Assembly (NCBI GenBank): GCA_027296025.1
Contig: JAPUJU010000396.1
Location: forward strand, 1 to 7,953
From: a bacterium
Lineage (GTDB): Bacteria; Krumholzibacteriota; Krumholzibacteriia; WVZY01
Reading direction: 5' to 3'
DNA length: 7,953 nt
Shown here: positions 1 through 6,400 of the stretch, piece after piece
How the letters are laid out: each line of letters begins with the position of its first letter
Numbering within the stretch: position 1 is the first letter of the stretch
The notes under the pieces: generated by a model
Told to the model about the DNA's origin: nothing
Database searches by the model: none
Seen by the model: only the letters and a program-made list of their open reading frames with translations
Position numbers and translations under genes: made by a program

Positions 1-21
1 CTGGACCGCTATCGAATATGA
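1..21 (+). CDS. 3' end of an upstream gene (partial)
   Basis: Reading from base 1 in frame 1 gives six codons (LDRYRI) and then TGA at 19-21. That stop overlaps the cutA ATG (18-20) in the ATGA arrangement typical of translationally coupled genes. No Shine-Dalgarno is visible in the 17 bases before cutA, which agrees with coupling to an upstream reading frame. Too little is visible to say what the gene is, and a chance open frame of seven codons cannot be excluded. Confidence 0.35.
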   Translation: MDRYRI

Positions 22-365
22 AAAGTAACGTGAGCGACGGACGTTATCAACTCGTCTTCATGACGGCGTCGAATTCCGAAGAGGCCGCGAAGGTCGCTCG
101 CGTCCTGGTCGAAGAAGGGCTGGCGGCGTGTGTCAACATGCTTCCTGGGTGTCGGAGTATCTATCGCTGGAAGGGTGAAGTGGTCGATGACGTCGAAGTG
201 GTGATGCTGGCGAAAACGAGCAGCGATCGGTTTCCACAGCTCGAAGAGAGGGTGAGAGAATTGCACTCCTACGATGTGCCGGAAATCATAGCGGTCGACC
301 TCAAAGACATCTCGCCCGGCTACCTCAGGTTTCTCGAGGAGACGCTGTCGAAAAGAAACGCCTGA
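18..365 (+). CDS. cutA: CutA divalent-cation tolerance protein
   Basis: A 115-residue protein of the CutA1 family, which forms very stable cytosolic trimers with a ferredoxin-like fold. It is historically linked to copper and divalent-cation tolerance, but its biochemical role is still unclear. Recognisable family blocks are LAACVNMLPG (residues 35-44), SIYRWKG (47-53), the VVMLAKTS strand (61-68) and LHSYDVPEII (82-91), matching the usual (H)xYxVPEI motif. Length matches the family (about 105-115). The ATG at 18 overlaps the stop of a possible upstream frame, so it is probably a distal gene of an operon entering from the left. The stop codon lies one base from the stop of the convergent gene at 367-717, and no terminator hairpin is visible between them. 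Confidence 0.93.
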   Translation: MKSNVSDGRYQLVFMTASNSEEAAKVARVLVEEGLAACVNMLPGCRSIYRWKGEVVDDVEVVMLAKTSSDRFPQLEERVRELHSYDVPEIIAVDLKDISPGYLRFLEETLSKRNA

Positions 366-366
366 T

Positions 367-717
367 CTATCCGAACAGCGCGGCGAAAAACCACTGTCCA
401 ACCACAAGAACAAGCGCAAACACCATGCGCACTGCGAGCTTCACGAGAACTGTAACAACAACCCACAGCGCAGTCACGAGAGTCACCACGACTGCCTTGA
501 TGGATCGTGCCGCAGCTTCTACCGCCGACTTCGCCCGCTCGAAGGCAAGTTCACATTCTGCCTGAAACGCTTCGAACCCGGAAACTTGTTCGGTGACGGT
601 GACAGCCGTACCGGACTCGGTTTCCGTCTCATGCATGTAGTAATTCGCGTATGCGGGTCCGCTGAGAACCGCAACGAGAATCACGACGCATAAAACCTCG
701 ATCGCTCTACGTCGCAT
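367..717 (-). CDS. Small exported/membrane protein of unknown family
   Basis: I do not recognise this 116-residue protein. It starts with a basic MRRR and a hydrophobic stretch to about residue 20, with a plausible signal-peptidase site after AYA (residues 22-24). A polar segment with Tyr, Glu and Thr follows (25-48), then an Ala/Glu-rich, probably helical stretch (49-72). The end is a long hydrophobic tract (74-116), interrupted by Lys93 and Arg97, that could form one or two membrane helices. The start is supported by GGGAGG on the minus strand (plus positions 726-731), eight bases before the ATG. It is divergent from the barrel gene at 838 and convergent with cutA. The real-gene call rests on the Shine-Dalgarno, the signal-like N-terminus and the lack of a better frame. 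Function is unknown. Confidence 0.68.
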   Translation of the reverse strand: MRRRAIEVLCVVILVAVLSGPAYANYYMHETETESGTAVTVTEQVSGFEAFQAECELAFERAKSAVEAAARSIKAVVVTLVTALWVVVTVLVKLAVRMVFALVLVVGQWFFAALFG

Positions 718-837
718 ACCCGTAGCCTCCCGTGGTTTTGGGCAACCGCCTCAACCCGTTCACATTACCATGTCTGCTCCCGTTGTGGATCGAAAATTGC
801 AGTTCCCAGCCAGATTGTATTGGCAAAGGAGGGGAAA

Positions 838-1461
838 ATGAAGAACATTATCGTTTTAATTGCTGTTATTTCAATTGGTTATGCTGGAAACGCCTCGGCG
901 CTCGTCGGCATCGGATTCGGTGTCGAATTGAGTTCCGTGAACTACTCGGGCGATATCCTGCCCGGCTCCGGGGACCTCGGAGGCGGTACGGCCTACGGCG
1001 CCATGCTCTACATCGGCGCTCTCCCCGTTATCGATCTCGAGCTTCACGTAAATTACTTTACGCAGGATTTCACCTACACCTACAACGTTCTCGCAGTCCC
1101 CGTCCCGGCATCGTTTACGTATCAGGATCTGAGCACGACCATTCTTCTTAAAAAGAACCTGATCAGTTTGCCCATGTCCCCGCTTCAAGTCTATGTTGGC
1201 GGGGGGGTGGGCTGGCACCTGATGAATACGGAAGTCGCGGCAGCGATTGCCGGCGGAAGCCTCGGCCCCGAAAACGCGGACAATCCGATAGAGCTCTTCA
1301 AATACGCTGCGAAGACCAGCGCGGAAGGTCTTGTCGGGCTGCGTTTATCGTTTCCGGTTCTCCCGTTCGCGTTGTACGGTGATGCCCGGTTCGGGTACAT
1401 TTTTGCGACTGAGAAAATCAGAACCACGCAAATCGCCGGCGGGATCATGCTGAAGTTCTAG
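838..1461 (+). CDS. Outer-membrane beta-barrel protein (barrel 1)
   Basis: A 207-residue protein predicted to be exported and inserted in the outer membrane. It has a signal peptide at residues 1-21 (MKN, hydrophobic core, then NASA) and many alternating hydrophobic/polar strands separated by Gly-rich turns (for example VYVGGGVGWHL and ALYGDARFGYIFA). The last strand ends in Phe (GGIMLKF), the usual C-terminal signal for BAM-mediated assembly. The ATG at 838 is preferred over an in-frame TTG at 820 because AAAGGAGG (825-832) lies five bases upstream of it and because the signal peptide begins there. No close sequence match to the three other barrels is evident. The gene is followed by a hairpin and an intrinsic terminator, so it is probably monocistronic. 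Cargo or function cannot be told. Confidence 0.82.
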   Translation: MKNIIVLIAVISIGYAGNASALVGIGFGVELSSVNYSGDILPGSGDLGGGTAYGAMLYIGALPVIDLELHVNYFTQDFTYTYNVLAVPVPASFTYQDLSTTILLKKNLISLPMSPLQVYVGGGVGWHLMNTEVAAAIAGGSLGPENADNPIELFKYAAKTSAEGLVGLRLSFPVLPFALYGDARFGYIFATEKIRTTQIAGGIMLKF

Positions 1462-1467
1462 TTTTGA

Positions 1468-1485
1468 GTCCGGCGAAAGCCGGAC
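1468..1485 (+). other. GAAA-tetraloop hairpin after barrel 1
   Basis: A perfect 7-bp stem (GTCCGGC/GCCGGAC) is closed by a GAAA tetraloop, starting seven bases after the barrel-1 stop. It is followed by AAAAA rather than a T-tract, so it is not itself a plus-strand terminator. It could protect the 3' end of the mRNA against exonucleases; that role is inference. Confidence 0.5.
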
Positions 1486-1506
1486 AAAAAGGTAGTGTTG
1501 TCGGAC

Positions 1507-1545
1507 TCGACCGGCGTGCTTCCCAGGCGCGCCGGTCGATTTGTT
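1507..1545 (+). terminator. Intrinsic terminator of barrel 1
   Basis: A 10-bp perfect GC-rich stem (TCGACCGGCG at 1507-1516 with CGCCGGTCGA at 1530-1539) extends inward by a T·G, G-C and C-G pair to a 7-base loop. It is followed directly by TTTGTT. It separates barrel 1 from the patatin gene and also argues that the in-frame extension upstream of 1620 is not translated. Confidence 0.75.
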
Positions 1546-1604
1546 CGGGCCGCAATATTGTCTTTACGTTGCTTCAACACGCACTTAGCATGGGTCGGTA
1601 TCCC

Positions 1605-1612
1605 AAGGAGGT
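1605..1612 (+). promoter_or_regulatory. Shine-Dalgarno that sets the patatin start
   Basis: AAGGAGGT is a near-perfect anti-16S match, seven bases before an in-frame TTG at 1620. The next in-frame ATG (1632) is 19 bases away, too far for this site, so the TTG is the likely start. Confidence 0.75.
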
Positions 1613-1619
1613 TTGTGAG

Positions 1620-2450
1620 TTGGCTGGAAACATGCTACCGGTCGGGCTTGCCCTGAGCGGCGGAACGGCGAAGGCCGTCACCCACGTCGGCATCATCAAG
1701 GCGCTTGTGGAAGCCGAGATCCCGATCAACTATATCGCCGCGACGAGTGGAGGCTCCATGGTGGGAGCGTTCTACGCATCTGGAATGCCGATCTCTTCGA
1801 TCCTGCAGGTCGCGAACAGCCTGAGTTGGAGCAAACTGATCGCGCTGCGTTTTTCGCGACTGGGTTTCGTATCGAGTAAACGTATCCAGAACTTTGTGAC
1901 CGAAGTAATCGGCAACGTCGAGTTCAAGGATTTGAAAACTCCGTGTCAGATTGTCGCAACCGATCTAGCCACTGGTGGAAAGCGTGTGTTCCGCCGGGGC
2001 GCCGTCGCGCTTGCGGTTCGGGCAAGCTGCAGCATCCCCCAGATCTTTCTCCCGGTGGAGATTGACGGGATCTATTACGTCGATGGCGGGTTCAGCGAGT
2101 ACCTGCCCGTCGAAACTCTCCGCGAGATGGAGCAAGAAGTCTTCGTTATCGGCGCAAGCCTGGCCGACGAACGCAGCATCTACCGGCGGCCGCGAAACTA
2201 CCTGCAGCTTGCCATGCATGTGATGGGTCTGATCGCCAAAACAAACTACCGCGTTTCGGCGCCGAAGGCCGACGTGCTCATTCATCCTGACATGGAAAAC
2301 TACAGCCCCTTTGATTTCGATGCATCGGAAGAACTGATCGAGCTGGGGTATAATACGACGCGCGACATGATTCCCGAGATCAAAGAGAAGTGGAAGCACA
2401 AAAGCAGCAGGCTCCGCCGCATGCTGAGCAAACTTTCCCCGCTACGCTGA
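1620..2450 (+). CDS. Patatin-like phospholipase (RssA type)
   Basis: A 276-residue protein of the bacterial patatin family: acyl hydrolases using a Ser-Asp dyad on phospholipids or other acyl esters. From the TTG start, the oxyanion-hole block is LALSGGTAKAVTHVG (residues 10-24), the nucleophile elbow is ATSGGSMVGA with Ser43, and the catalytic Asp155 lies in YYVDGGFSEYLPV. Length and the DIA/IVATDL block (around 111-117) fit the RssA-like group. There is no signal peptide, so it is probably cytosolic or loosely membrane-bound. Two usual glycines are altered: GGGAKG reads GGTAKA, and GTSxG reads ATSGG; Ser and Asp are both kept. The C-terminus is basic (residues 257-276). It has its own Shine-Dalgarno and sits after a terminator, so it is probably transcribed separately from barrel 1. 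Confidence 0.9.
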   Translation: MAGNMLPVGLALSGGTAKAVTHVGIIKALVEAEIPINYIAATSGGSMVGAFYASGMPISSILQVANSLSWSKLIALRFSRLGFVSSKRIQNFVTEVIGNVEFKDLKTPCQIVATDLATGGKRVFRRGAVALAVRASCSIPQIFLPVEIDGIYYVDGGFSEYLPVETLREMEQEVFVIGASLADERSIYRRPRNYLQLAMHVMGLIAKTNYRVSAPKADVLIHPDMENYSPFDFDASEELIELGYNTTRDMIPEIKEKWKHKSSRLRRMLSKLSPLR

Positions 2451-2454
2451 CCCG

Positions 2455-2470
2455 GTCCCTCGGACTTTTT
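2455..2470 (+). terminator. Possible weak terminator after the patatin gene
   Basis: GTCC/GGAC (2455-2458 and 2462-2465) with a 3-base loop is followed at once by TTTTT, five bases after the patatin stop. The stem is only 4 bp, so this is a tentative call. Confidence 0.3.
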
Positions 2471-2503
2471 ACGGGAGCGGATCGATTCGGCGCGATCTTT
2501 GCA

Positions 2504-2530
2504 CCGGTGGTTGCAATGTCATTGCACCGG
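2504..2530. promoter_or_regulatory. Bulged inverted repeat upstream of barrel 2
   Basis: CCGGTG (2504-2509) pairs with CACCGG (2525-2530), and CAAT (2514-2517) pairs with ATTG (2521-2524) around a GTC loop. The four bases 2510-2513 are left bulged. In another register TGCAAT/ATTGCA form perfect 6-bp arms (2512-2526). It lies about 85 bp before the barrel-2 ATG and upstream of an AT-rich TATAAAATA (2572-2580) that could be a -10 region. It could be an operator; no known regulator site was recognised. Confidence 0.3.
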
Positions 2531-2613
2531 AGCGAAGCGACGTGCGCAAAACCGATGCTGTTCCGCAACTTTATAAAATACAGCATGTTACGTACAAAGC
2601 ACAGGAGAGACAC

Positions 2614-3222
2614 ATGAGAAAAGGCCAAATTCTGCTCGTACTTGCCGCCGCCGTGTCGGTTCAATTTGTCGCCGCGGCCGCGATGGCGGGCACCCATGCA
2701 CACAGTCGAACCGGGTTCTACATCGGGCTTGGAGCCGGTATGGCTTCGGCCGACACCGAGCCCGGCAGCGCAACATCGTTGGTTGTCGCCGACCTGAGCC
2801 GCGAAGGTGGTGCAGCCGGTAACTTTCGTCTTGGATGGGCGCTCACGGAAAACCTGACTCTGGGTTTGGAGAACTCAACCTGGTTTCGCAGCTACGCCAT
2901 CAGCGGCACGAACGTTGACGCCAACCTCAAGCTCAACGTGACCGCGCTCGCGATGACGTTCTTCCCGTCGAACATGGGTCTCTACCTTCGCGGCGGCATC
3001 GGCGTCGGAGCAACCGGTATCGAGCTCACGCAGGGAACGACGTCGGTCTCCGGCAGTGAAGTCGGCGTCGGCCTTGTCGGTGCGATCGGTTATGAGTGGC
3101 GGCTGACTACCCGGTTTGCGTTCGGGCCGCAGGTTGAGTGGGCGTTCATGGGCACCGATGGCGAAGACACGGGGTCGGCGAACTTCACGTCGTTGACAGC
3201 GCAGGGTACCTGGTACTGGTAG
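2614..3222 (+). CDS. Outer-membrane beta-barrel protein (barrel 2, paralogue A)
   Basis: A 202-residue exported barrel protein. The signal peptide covers about residues 1-25 (MRKGQ, hydrophobic core, AMA then GTH). Gly- and aromatic-rich strands follow, and the protein ends in WYW, an aromatic barrel terminus. The ATG at 2614 is chosen over an upstream in-frame start at 2542 because AGGAGA (2603-2608) sits five bases before it and the signal peptide begins there. It is clearly related to the next gene. Shared blocks include TGFYIGLGAG, GNFRLGWAL, NMGLYLRGGIG and IGYEWRL followed by FGPQVEW, so the pair arose by tandem duplication. A strong terminator follows the stop. The fold resembles small OmpW/OmpX-like or OMP_b-brl barrels; substrate or role cannot be told. 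Confidence 0.85.
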   Translation: MRKGQILLVLAAAVSVQFVAAAAMAGTHAHSRTGFYIGLGAGMASADTEPGSATSLVVADLSREGGAAGNFRLGWALTENLTLGLENSTWFRSYAISGTNVDANLKLNVTALAMTFFPSNMGLYLRGGIGVGATGIELTQGTTSVSGSEVGVGLVGAIGYEWRLTTRFAFGPQVEWAFMGTDGEDTGSANFTSLTAQGTWYW

Positions 3223-3249
3223 ACCGTTTCGTCTGATACGATGAACGTG

Positions 3250-3280
3250 AACCCGTGCCTGTTGGTGCGGGTTTTCGTTT
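3250..3280 (+). terminator. Intrinsic terminator between the paralogous barrels
   Basis: AACCCGTGCC (3250-3259) pairs with GGTGCGGGTT (3264-3273) over 10 bp with two G·T wobbles and a TGTT loop. The run TTTTCGTTT follows. It lies 28 bp after the barrel-2 stop and only 33 bp before the barrel-3 ATG. Confidence 0.78.
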
Positions 3281-3307
3281 GCATGCCACAGTGGCGTTCG
3301 TTATCGT
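3279..3307 (+). promoter_or_regulatory. Possible promoter for barrel 3
   Basis: TTGCAT (3279-3284) and TATCGT (3302-3307) are each 4 of 6 matches to the sigma-70 boxes, with an ideal 17-bp spacer. Transcription would then start at about 3314, the barrel-3 ATG itself. The match is weak and the call rests mostly on position after the terminator. Confidence 0.25.
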
Positions 3308-3313
3308 CCCACC

Positions 3314-3898
3314 ATGCGATATTCGATGGGCACACTCATCTCAGTGATTATTCTCGCCACGCTCTCATCCGATTCGCACGCGATCGAACAGTTTCCTCAC
3401 AAGCGCGAGGGTTTCTTTGTCGGAGCCGGCCTTGGTTTCGGTAGCGCGGGCGCAGACGTGACGGTCGTGCAGGAACTGACTCGCCAGAACGGAGGCACAG
3501 GAAACGTTCGCATGGGCTGGGCTATCAGGGACAACCTGGTTGCCGGGGTCGAATTCACCGGGTTCGCCGCCTTTTTTAGCCAGCAGGCCACCGACGACCT
3601 CCGGTGGGTATTAACGCTGTCATCTCTCGCGGTCACATGGTGGCCCGGGAACATGGGGCTATACGTGCGTGGCGGAGCCGGAATCGCGACGTCGAGGGTA
3701 GAAGTCGTGACCACCGGCGCGCAGCGTCAGGACAATGCCGGTGCGGGGGTCCTGCTGGCGACGGGATACGAGTGGCGGTTGATGGAGAATATGGCCATCG
3801 GCCCCCAGGCAGAGTACGTCTACATGAAAATCGATGGCGACCTCACCAAAAACGCCAACTACGTCTCCTTCTCATTACAGCTGACGGGCTACTGGTAG
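3314..3898 (+). CDS. Outer-membrane beta-barrel protein (barrel 3, paralogue B)
   Basis: A 194-residue paralogue of the preceding barrel. The signal peptide covers about residues 1-24 (MRYSM, hydrophobic core, SHA then IEQ). The mature part aligns block by block with barrel 2: GFFVGAGLGF, GNVRMGWAI, NMGLYVRGGAG, TGYEWRL, then IGPQAEYVYM and the aromatic end TGYW. Conservation lies in strands and turns while the presumed surface loops differ (QQATDD versus SGTNVDA; TTGAQRQDN versus TQGTTSVSGSE). That is the pattern of old duplicates whose exposed parts diverged. The start is uncertain: neither ATG 3314 nor ATG 3326 has a recognisable Shine-Dalgarno. ATG 3314 is chosen because it gives the full signal peptide. 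Function is unknown. Confidence 0.83.
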   Translation: MRYSMGTLISVIILATLSSDSHAIEQFPHKREGFFVGAGLGFGSAGADVTVVQELTRQNGGTGNVRMGWAIRDNLVAGVEFTGFAAFFSQQATDDLRWVLTLSSLAVTWWPGNMGLYVRGGAGIATSRVEVVTTGAQRQDNAGAGVLLATGYEWRLMENMAIGPQAEYVYMKIDGDLTKNANYVSFSLQLTGYW

Positions 3899-4043
3899 GG
3901 TGAATTTCCGCTTGAAAAACGCCTGCGAAGATACGACACTGGGCGAATATTGTGCCGAACATCCTCGAAGGGATTGCTTCGGAGCACCACGAGACAATGC
4001 AACAGACCCCACTCTATGTCGATTTCGAGGTAAGGAGAGTCCG

Positions 4044-4661
4044 ATGAAGAAAACCGTGATGGTGGCATTGGTTGCCGCCGTGGTGGCGTCGTTCACCGTT
4101 AACGCCCACGCGACAAAACTAATGGTAGGAGCTAAGGGAGGGTTCAACTTTGCCGATATCCATGGTGGGGACGCAGACCTTGCCGTACCGATCAAGGCGT
4201 TCGGACTCGGGGCGTTCGGGCTGGCCGAGGTTTCAGAAAAGTTCACCGTCCAGTTGGAAGCTCTGTGGATGAAGAAGGGCGCGGAGAACAAAGAAACGAA
4301 GCTCACACTTGAACTCAGCTATCTGGAATTCCCGTTGACTGCAGTGGCTACGGTTCCCGTGGGTGATAACGCGCAGATCGTCGGATTTGCCGGCCCGGTC
4401 TTGTCTTATCTCGTGAATGCGGATTCGGAGGCTGATAAGGACGCCGGTGGGGACGGGGACGTCAAGGACGAGGTGAATACGTGGGACGTCGGCGGAACGG
4501 TCGGTATCGGCGCGTGGCTTACGAGCGGGCAGATGATGTTCACAGTTGATCTGCGGTGGTCGTTCGGTTTTAAGAAAATCGGGACAGTCGGACCGGTTGA
4601 GGACTTGCAGAACAACGTGATTTCGATATTTGGAGGGGTTGCGTTTCCAATCGGCCGCTGA
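4044..4661 (+). CDS. PorT-like outer-membrane barrel protein (barrel 4)
   Basis: A 205-residue exported protein with a signal peptide (residues 1-23, MKKTV, hydrophobic core, AHA then TKL). The pattern fits the OMP_b-brl_2/PorT-like family: GAKGGFNFADI near the N-terminus (29-39), LSYLEFPLTA in the middle (91-100) and FAGPVLSYLV (114-123). A very acidic loop (about 126-143, rich in Asp and Glu) precedes the strand WDVGGTVGIGAWL. The end, VAFPIGR, lacks a terminal aromatic residue, unlike the other barrels here. The ATG at 4044 is chosen over an in-frame GTG at 3900 because AAGGAG (4032-4037) lies six bases before it and the signal peptide begins there. The 145 bp before it hold no gene I can support. 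A strong terminator follows. Confidence 0.82.
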   Translation: MKKTVMVALVAAVVASFTVNAHATKLMVGAKGGFNFADIHGGDADLAVPIKAFGLGAFGLAEVSEKFTVQLEALWMKKGAENKETKLTLELSYLEFPLTAVATVPVGDNAQIVGFAGPVLSYLVNADSEADKDAGGDGDVKDEVNTWDVGGTVGIGAWLTSGQMMFTVDLRWSFGFKKIGTVGPVEDLQNNVISIFGGVAFPIGR

Positions 4662-4686
4662 GCTCCCGATGCTTCTTTCTTCGAAG

Positions 4687-4717
4687 CAGGTTCTCGTGTT
4701 TCGCGGGGGCCTGTTTT
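4687..4717 (+). terminator. Intrinsic terminator closing the barrel block
   Basis: A 12-bp stem (4687-4698 with 4702-4713, including several G·T pairs) with a TTT loop is followed by TTTTGTGTG. It sits between the convergent barrel 4 and peptidase genes. On the minus strand the wobble pairs become A/C mismatches and no T-tract follows, so it acts for the rightward gene only. A second small stem (TGCTTC at 4670-4675 with GAAGCA at 4683-4688) overlaps its base. Confidence 0.72.
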
Positions 4718-4727
4718 GTGTGGGAAG

Positions 4728-6335
4728 TCAGTGGACAAATTGCTCGGCAAAGTACTTCGGAGTGAGCGGTTCGCCCGTGGCGCTCGTTATCATTTCGTCC
4801 CACCGAAGTTTCGCTCCCGGTGCGAAAATTTTCTCGGTCAGATAATTACCAACGCCCACGCAGTTGGCGAACGAGCTGGAGCGTTCGCCCGGAGGCAGCA
4901 CGTTCTTGCGAATAAAGTGATCGATCTGCGAGGCAAGCACTTCGCCGAGGAGATAGTTGTGATAGTAAACCGGAACCGTGACGATGTGGGTCTTGGCCGC
5001 CCAGTGAGGCCTATCCGTTTCCTCCGGCGGAGTGATCATCTGAAAGCGTTCCACCAGATCCCACCACAGCTCGTTGAGGTTCTGCTCGGGATTCGTGTAG
5101 AGCTCGCGCTCGAAGTGCATCATGACTTGTGACCAGCGCGCGAACATCAACTGCGAGTGACGGAGGTTCCGGCCGAGGTCGCCCGAGATCCGGACTTTTT
5201 CTTCGTCGCCTATCCCCCCCATTTCCTGGATCCAGTTCGGATCTTTGGATAGCCGTCCGAACAACATCGCGATAGCTTCAGTTGTGAAAATGTGCGCCTC
5301 CTGCCGGACCAGGTACGGCAGGTCGGAGTCGATGTACTTGTCGTGCACAGCGTGCCCGAGTTCGTGGAGCATGGTACCGGTCCACGTCTCGTCGTTCTTG
5401 ATGTTCGCGAGGATACGAATGTCACCCTTGCGGTCGATATCCGTGCAAAACGCGTGCTGGTCCTTGCCACGTTTTTCGTAAAGATCGCTCCGCTCGAGAA
5501 TGTCTCGCACTTCAAGGCCGATACCCTCGAAATAGCGTGTAACGAGGTCGAGAACGTTGTGGTCCTTGAAATACCGATCGAGATCCACGTCGAACACGCG
5601 CGGTGCCTCCTGCGAGAACGGGTCCTCATAGTGCCATGGCCTGATTTCGGTGGTCGCGATCCCGTAGCGCTCGGCCATCCGTTCGTCCGCGGTGGCTTTC
5701 ATCTCCGCGAACGGCTCCCGCGTGAGTTTTTCCAGCTCGTCGAAGAGACCGACGACCTCCTCTTCGTTCTGTTCGTTCAGGTCCAGCGACATCGAGTAGT
5801 AATTTGGATAGCCCAGTACTTCCGCCGCCTCGTTTCTAAGTTTGACGAGCGTGAGCAGGTCATCGTGCACGACGTTGCCAACTTTCTTGCCGGAGAGCCA
5901 TACGTTCTTGCGCAGGACGGAGTCGTTGCTTTCCTTGAGAATCGTGAGGATATCGTTGCTGGTGAGTGCCTTTCCATTGACGTTTGCCCGGTACACGTTG
6001 AACTGGTTCTCGATCCGGGTCGAGAGTTTGGTAATGCGTTCGTTGAGATCGGGTGAGATCTGGTTGCGAAGGGAGGCGTGGTAGAGAATATCGATCTGGC
6101 GCTTGTCGATGTCCGGCAGGCCGGAGCCGGAGAGGTGCCATGTTTTTATTCTCTCGAAGTCTTTCGGGTCGGAGTACAGCTTCTGGAGCCGAACCTGCAG
6201 TTCGGCAAGCTTATCGAAATCGGCCTCTCTGCCCGAGACCGTCGCGGTCCAGTAGGCGAGATTGACTTCGCGCGAAAGCGGTTCCGCCCGTTGGAGAAAC
6301 GCTTCCAGGAAGCTCGCAAAATCGCTGGAGGTCAT
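4728..6335 (-). CDS. M3/M2-type zinc metallopeptidase (oligopeptidase)
   Basis: A 535-residue, mostly alpha-helical peptidase of the gluzincin (MA) clan. The zinc motif is HELGH (His324, Glu325, His328) and the third ligand is probably Glu353 in TTEAIAML, 25 residues after His328. The C-terminal block VPVYYHNYLLGEVL (454-467) carries the Tyr/His residues that stabilise substrate in these enzymes. IRPWHYEDPF (231-240) is a typical pre-catalytic block. HELGHAVH followed by IFTTEA resembles oligoendopeptidase F (M3), whereas the N-terminal NLAYWTATVSG and overall order recall M2 (ACE-like) enzymes, so I leave the subfamily open. No signal peptide: likely cytosolic degradation of short peptides. 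The start ATG (plus 6333-6335) follows a GGAAAG on the minus strand. It is convergent with barrel 4 and divergent from the sigma operon. Confidence 0.9.
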   Translation of the reverse strand: MTSSDFASFLEAFLQRAEPLSREVNLAYWTATVSGREADFDKLAELQVRLQKLYSDPKDFERIKTWHLSGSGLPDIDKRQIDILYHASLRNQISPDLNERITKLSTRIENQFNVYRANVNGKALTSNDILTILKESNDSVLRKNVWLSGKKVGNVVHDDLLTLVKLRNEAAEVLGYPNYYSMSLDLNEQNEEEVVGLFDELEKLTREPFAEMKATADERMAERYGIATTEIRPWHYEDPFSQEAPRVFDVDLDRYFKDHNVLDLVTRYFEGIGLEVRDILERSDLYEKRGKDQHAFCTDIDRKGDIRILANIKNDETWTGTMLHELGHAVHDKYIDSDLPYLVRQEAHIFTTEAIAMLFGRLSKDPNWIQEMGGIGDEEKVRISGDLGRNLRHSQLMFARWSQVMMHFERELYTNPEQNLNELWWDLVERFQMITPPEETDRPHWAAKTHIVTVPVYYHNYLLGEVLASQIDHFIRKNVLPPGERSSSFANCVGVGNYLTEKIFAPGAKLRWDEMITSATGEPLTPKYFAEQFVH

Positions 6336-6400
6336 GATCTTTCCAGGTCCAGGGGCAACGTAGAATCGATCTGGCTCAATGTTGTGCCGGAAAAACCGAT

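Noticed and set aside
732..1151. 139-codon plus-strand frame across the start of barrel 1
   Set aside because: Overlaps barrel 1 in another frame; Arg/Cys-rich product with no Shine-Dalgarno support.
1468..1545. Two hairpins after barrel 1 considered as a cyclic-di-GMP-type riboswitch for the patatin gene
   Set aside because: The conserved riboswitch core bases are absent, and the second hairpin with its T-run reads simply as a terminator.
1464..1619. N-terminal extension of the patatin gene from an upstream TTG
   Set aside because: It would run through a strong terminator, has no patatin similarity, and a strong Shine-Dalgarno sits just before TTG 1620.
2542..2613. N-terminal extension of barrel 2 from a GTG
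   Set aside because: The signal peptide and Shine-Dalgarno point to ATG 2614.
3900..4043. N-terminal extension of barrel 4 from a GTG
   Set aside because: It would place 48 polar residues before an intact signal peptide that has its own Shine-Dalgarno.
5292..6056. 254-codon plus-strand open frame
   Set aside because: It lies wholly antisense to the metallopeptidase, which has a complete HExxH active site; the product resembles nothing.
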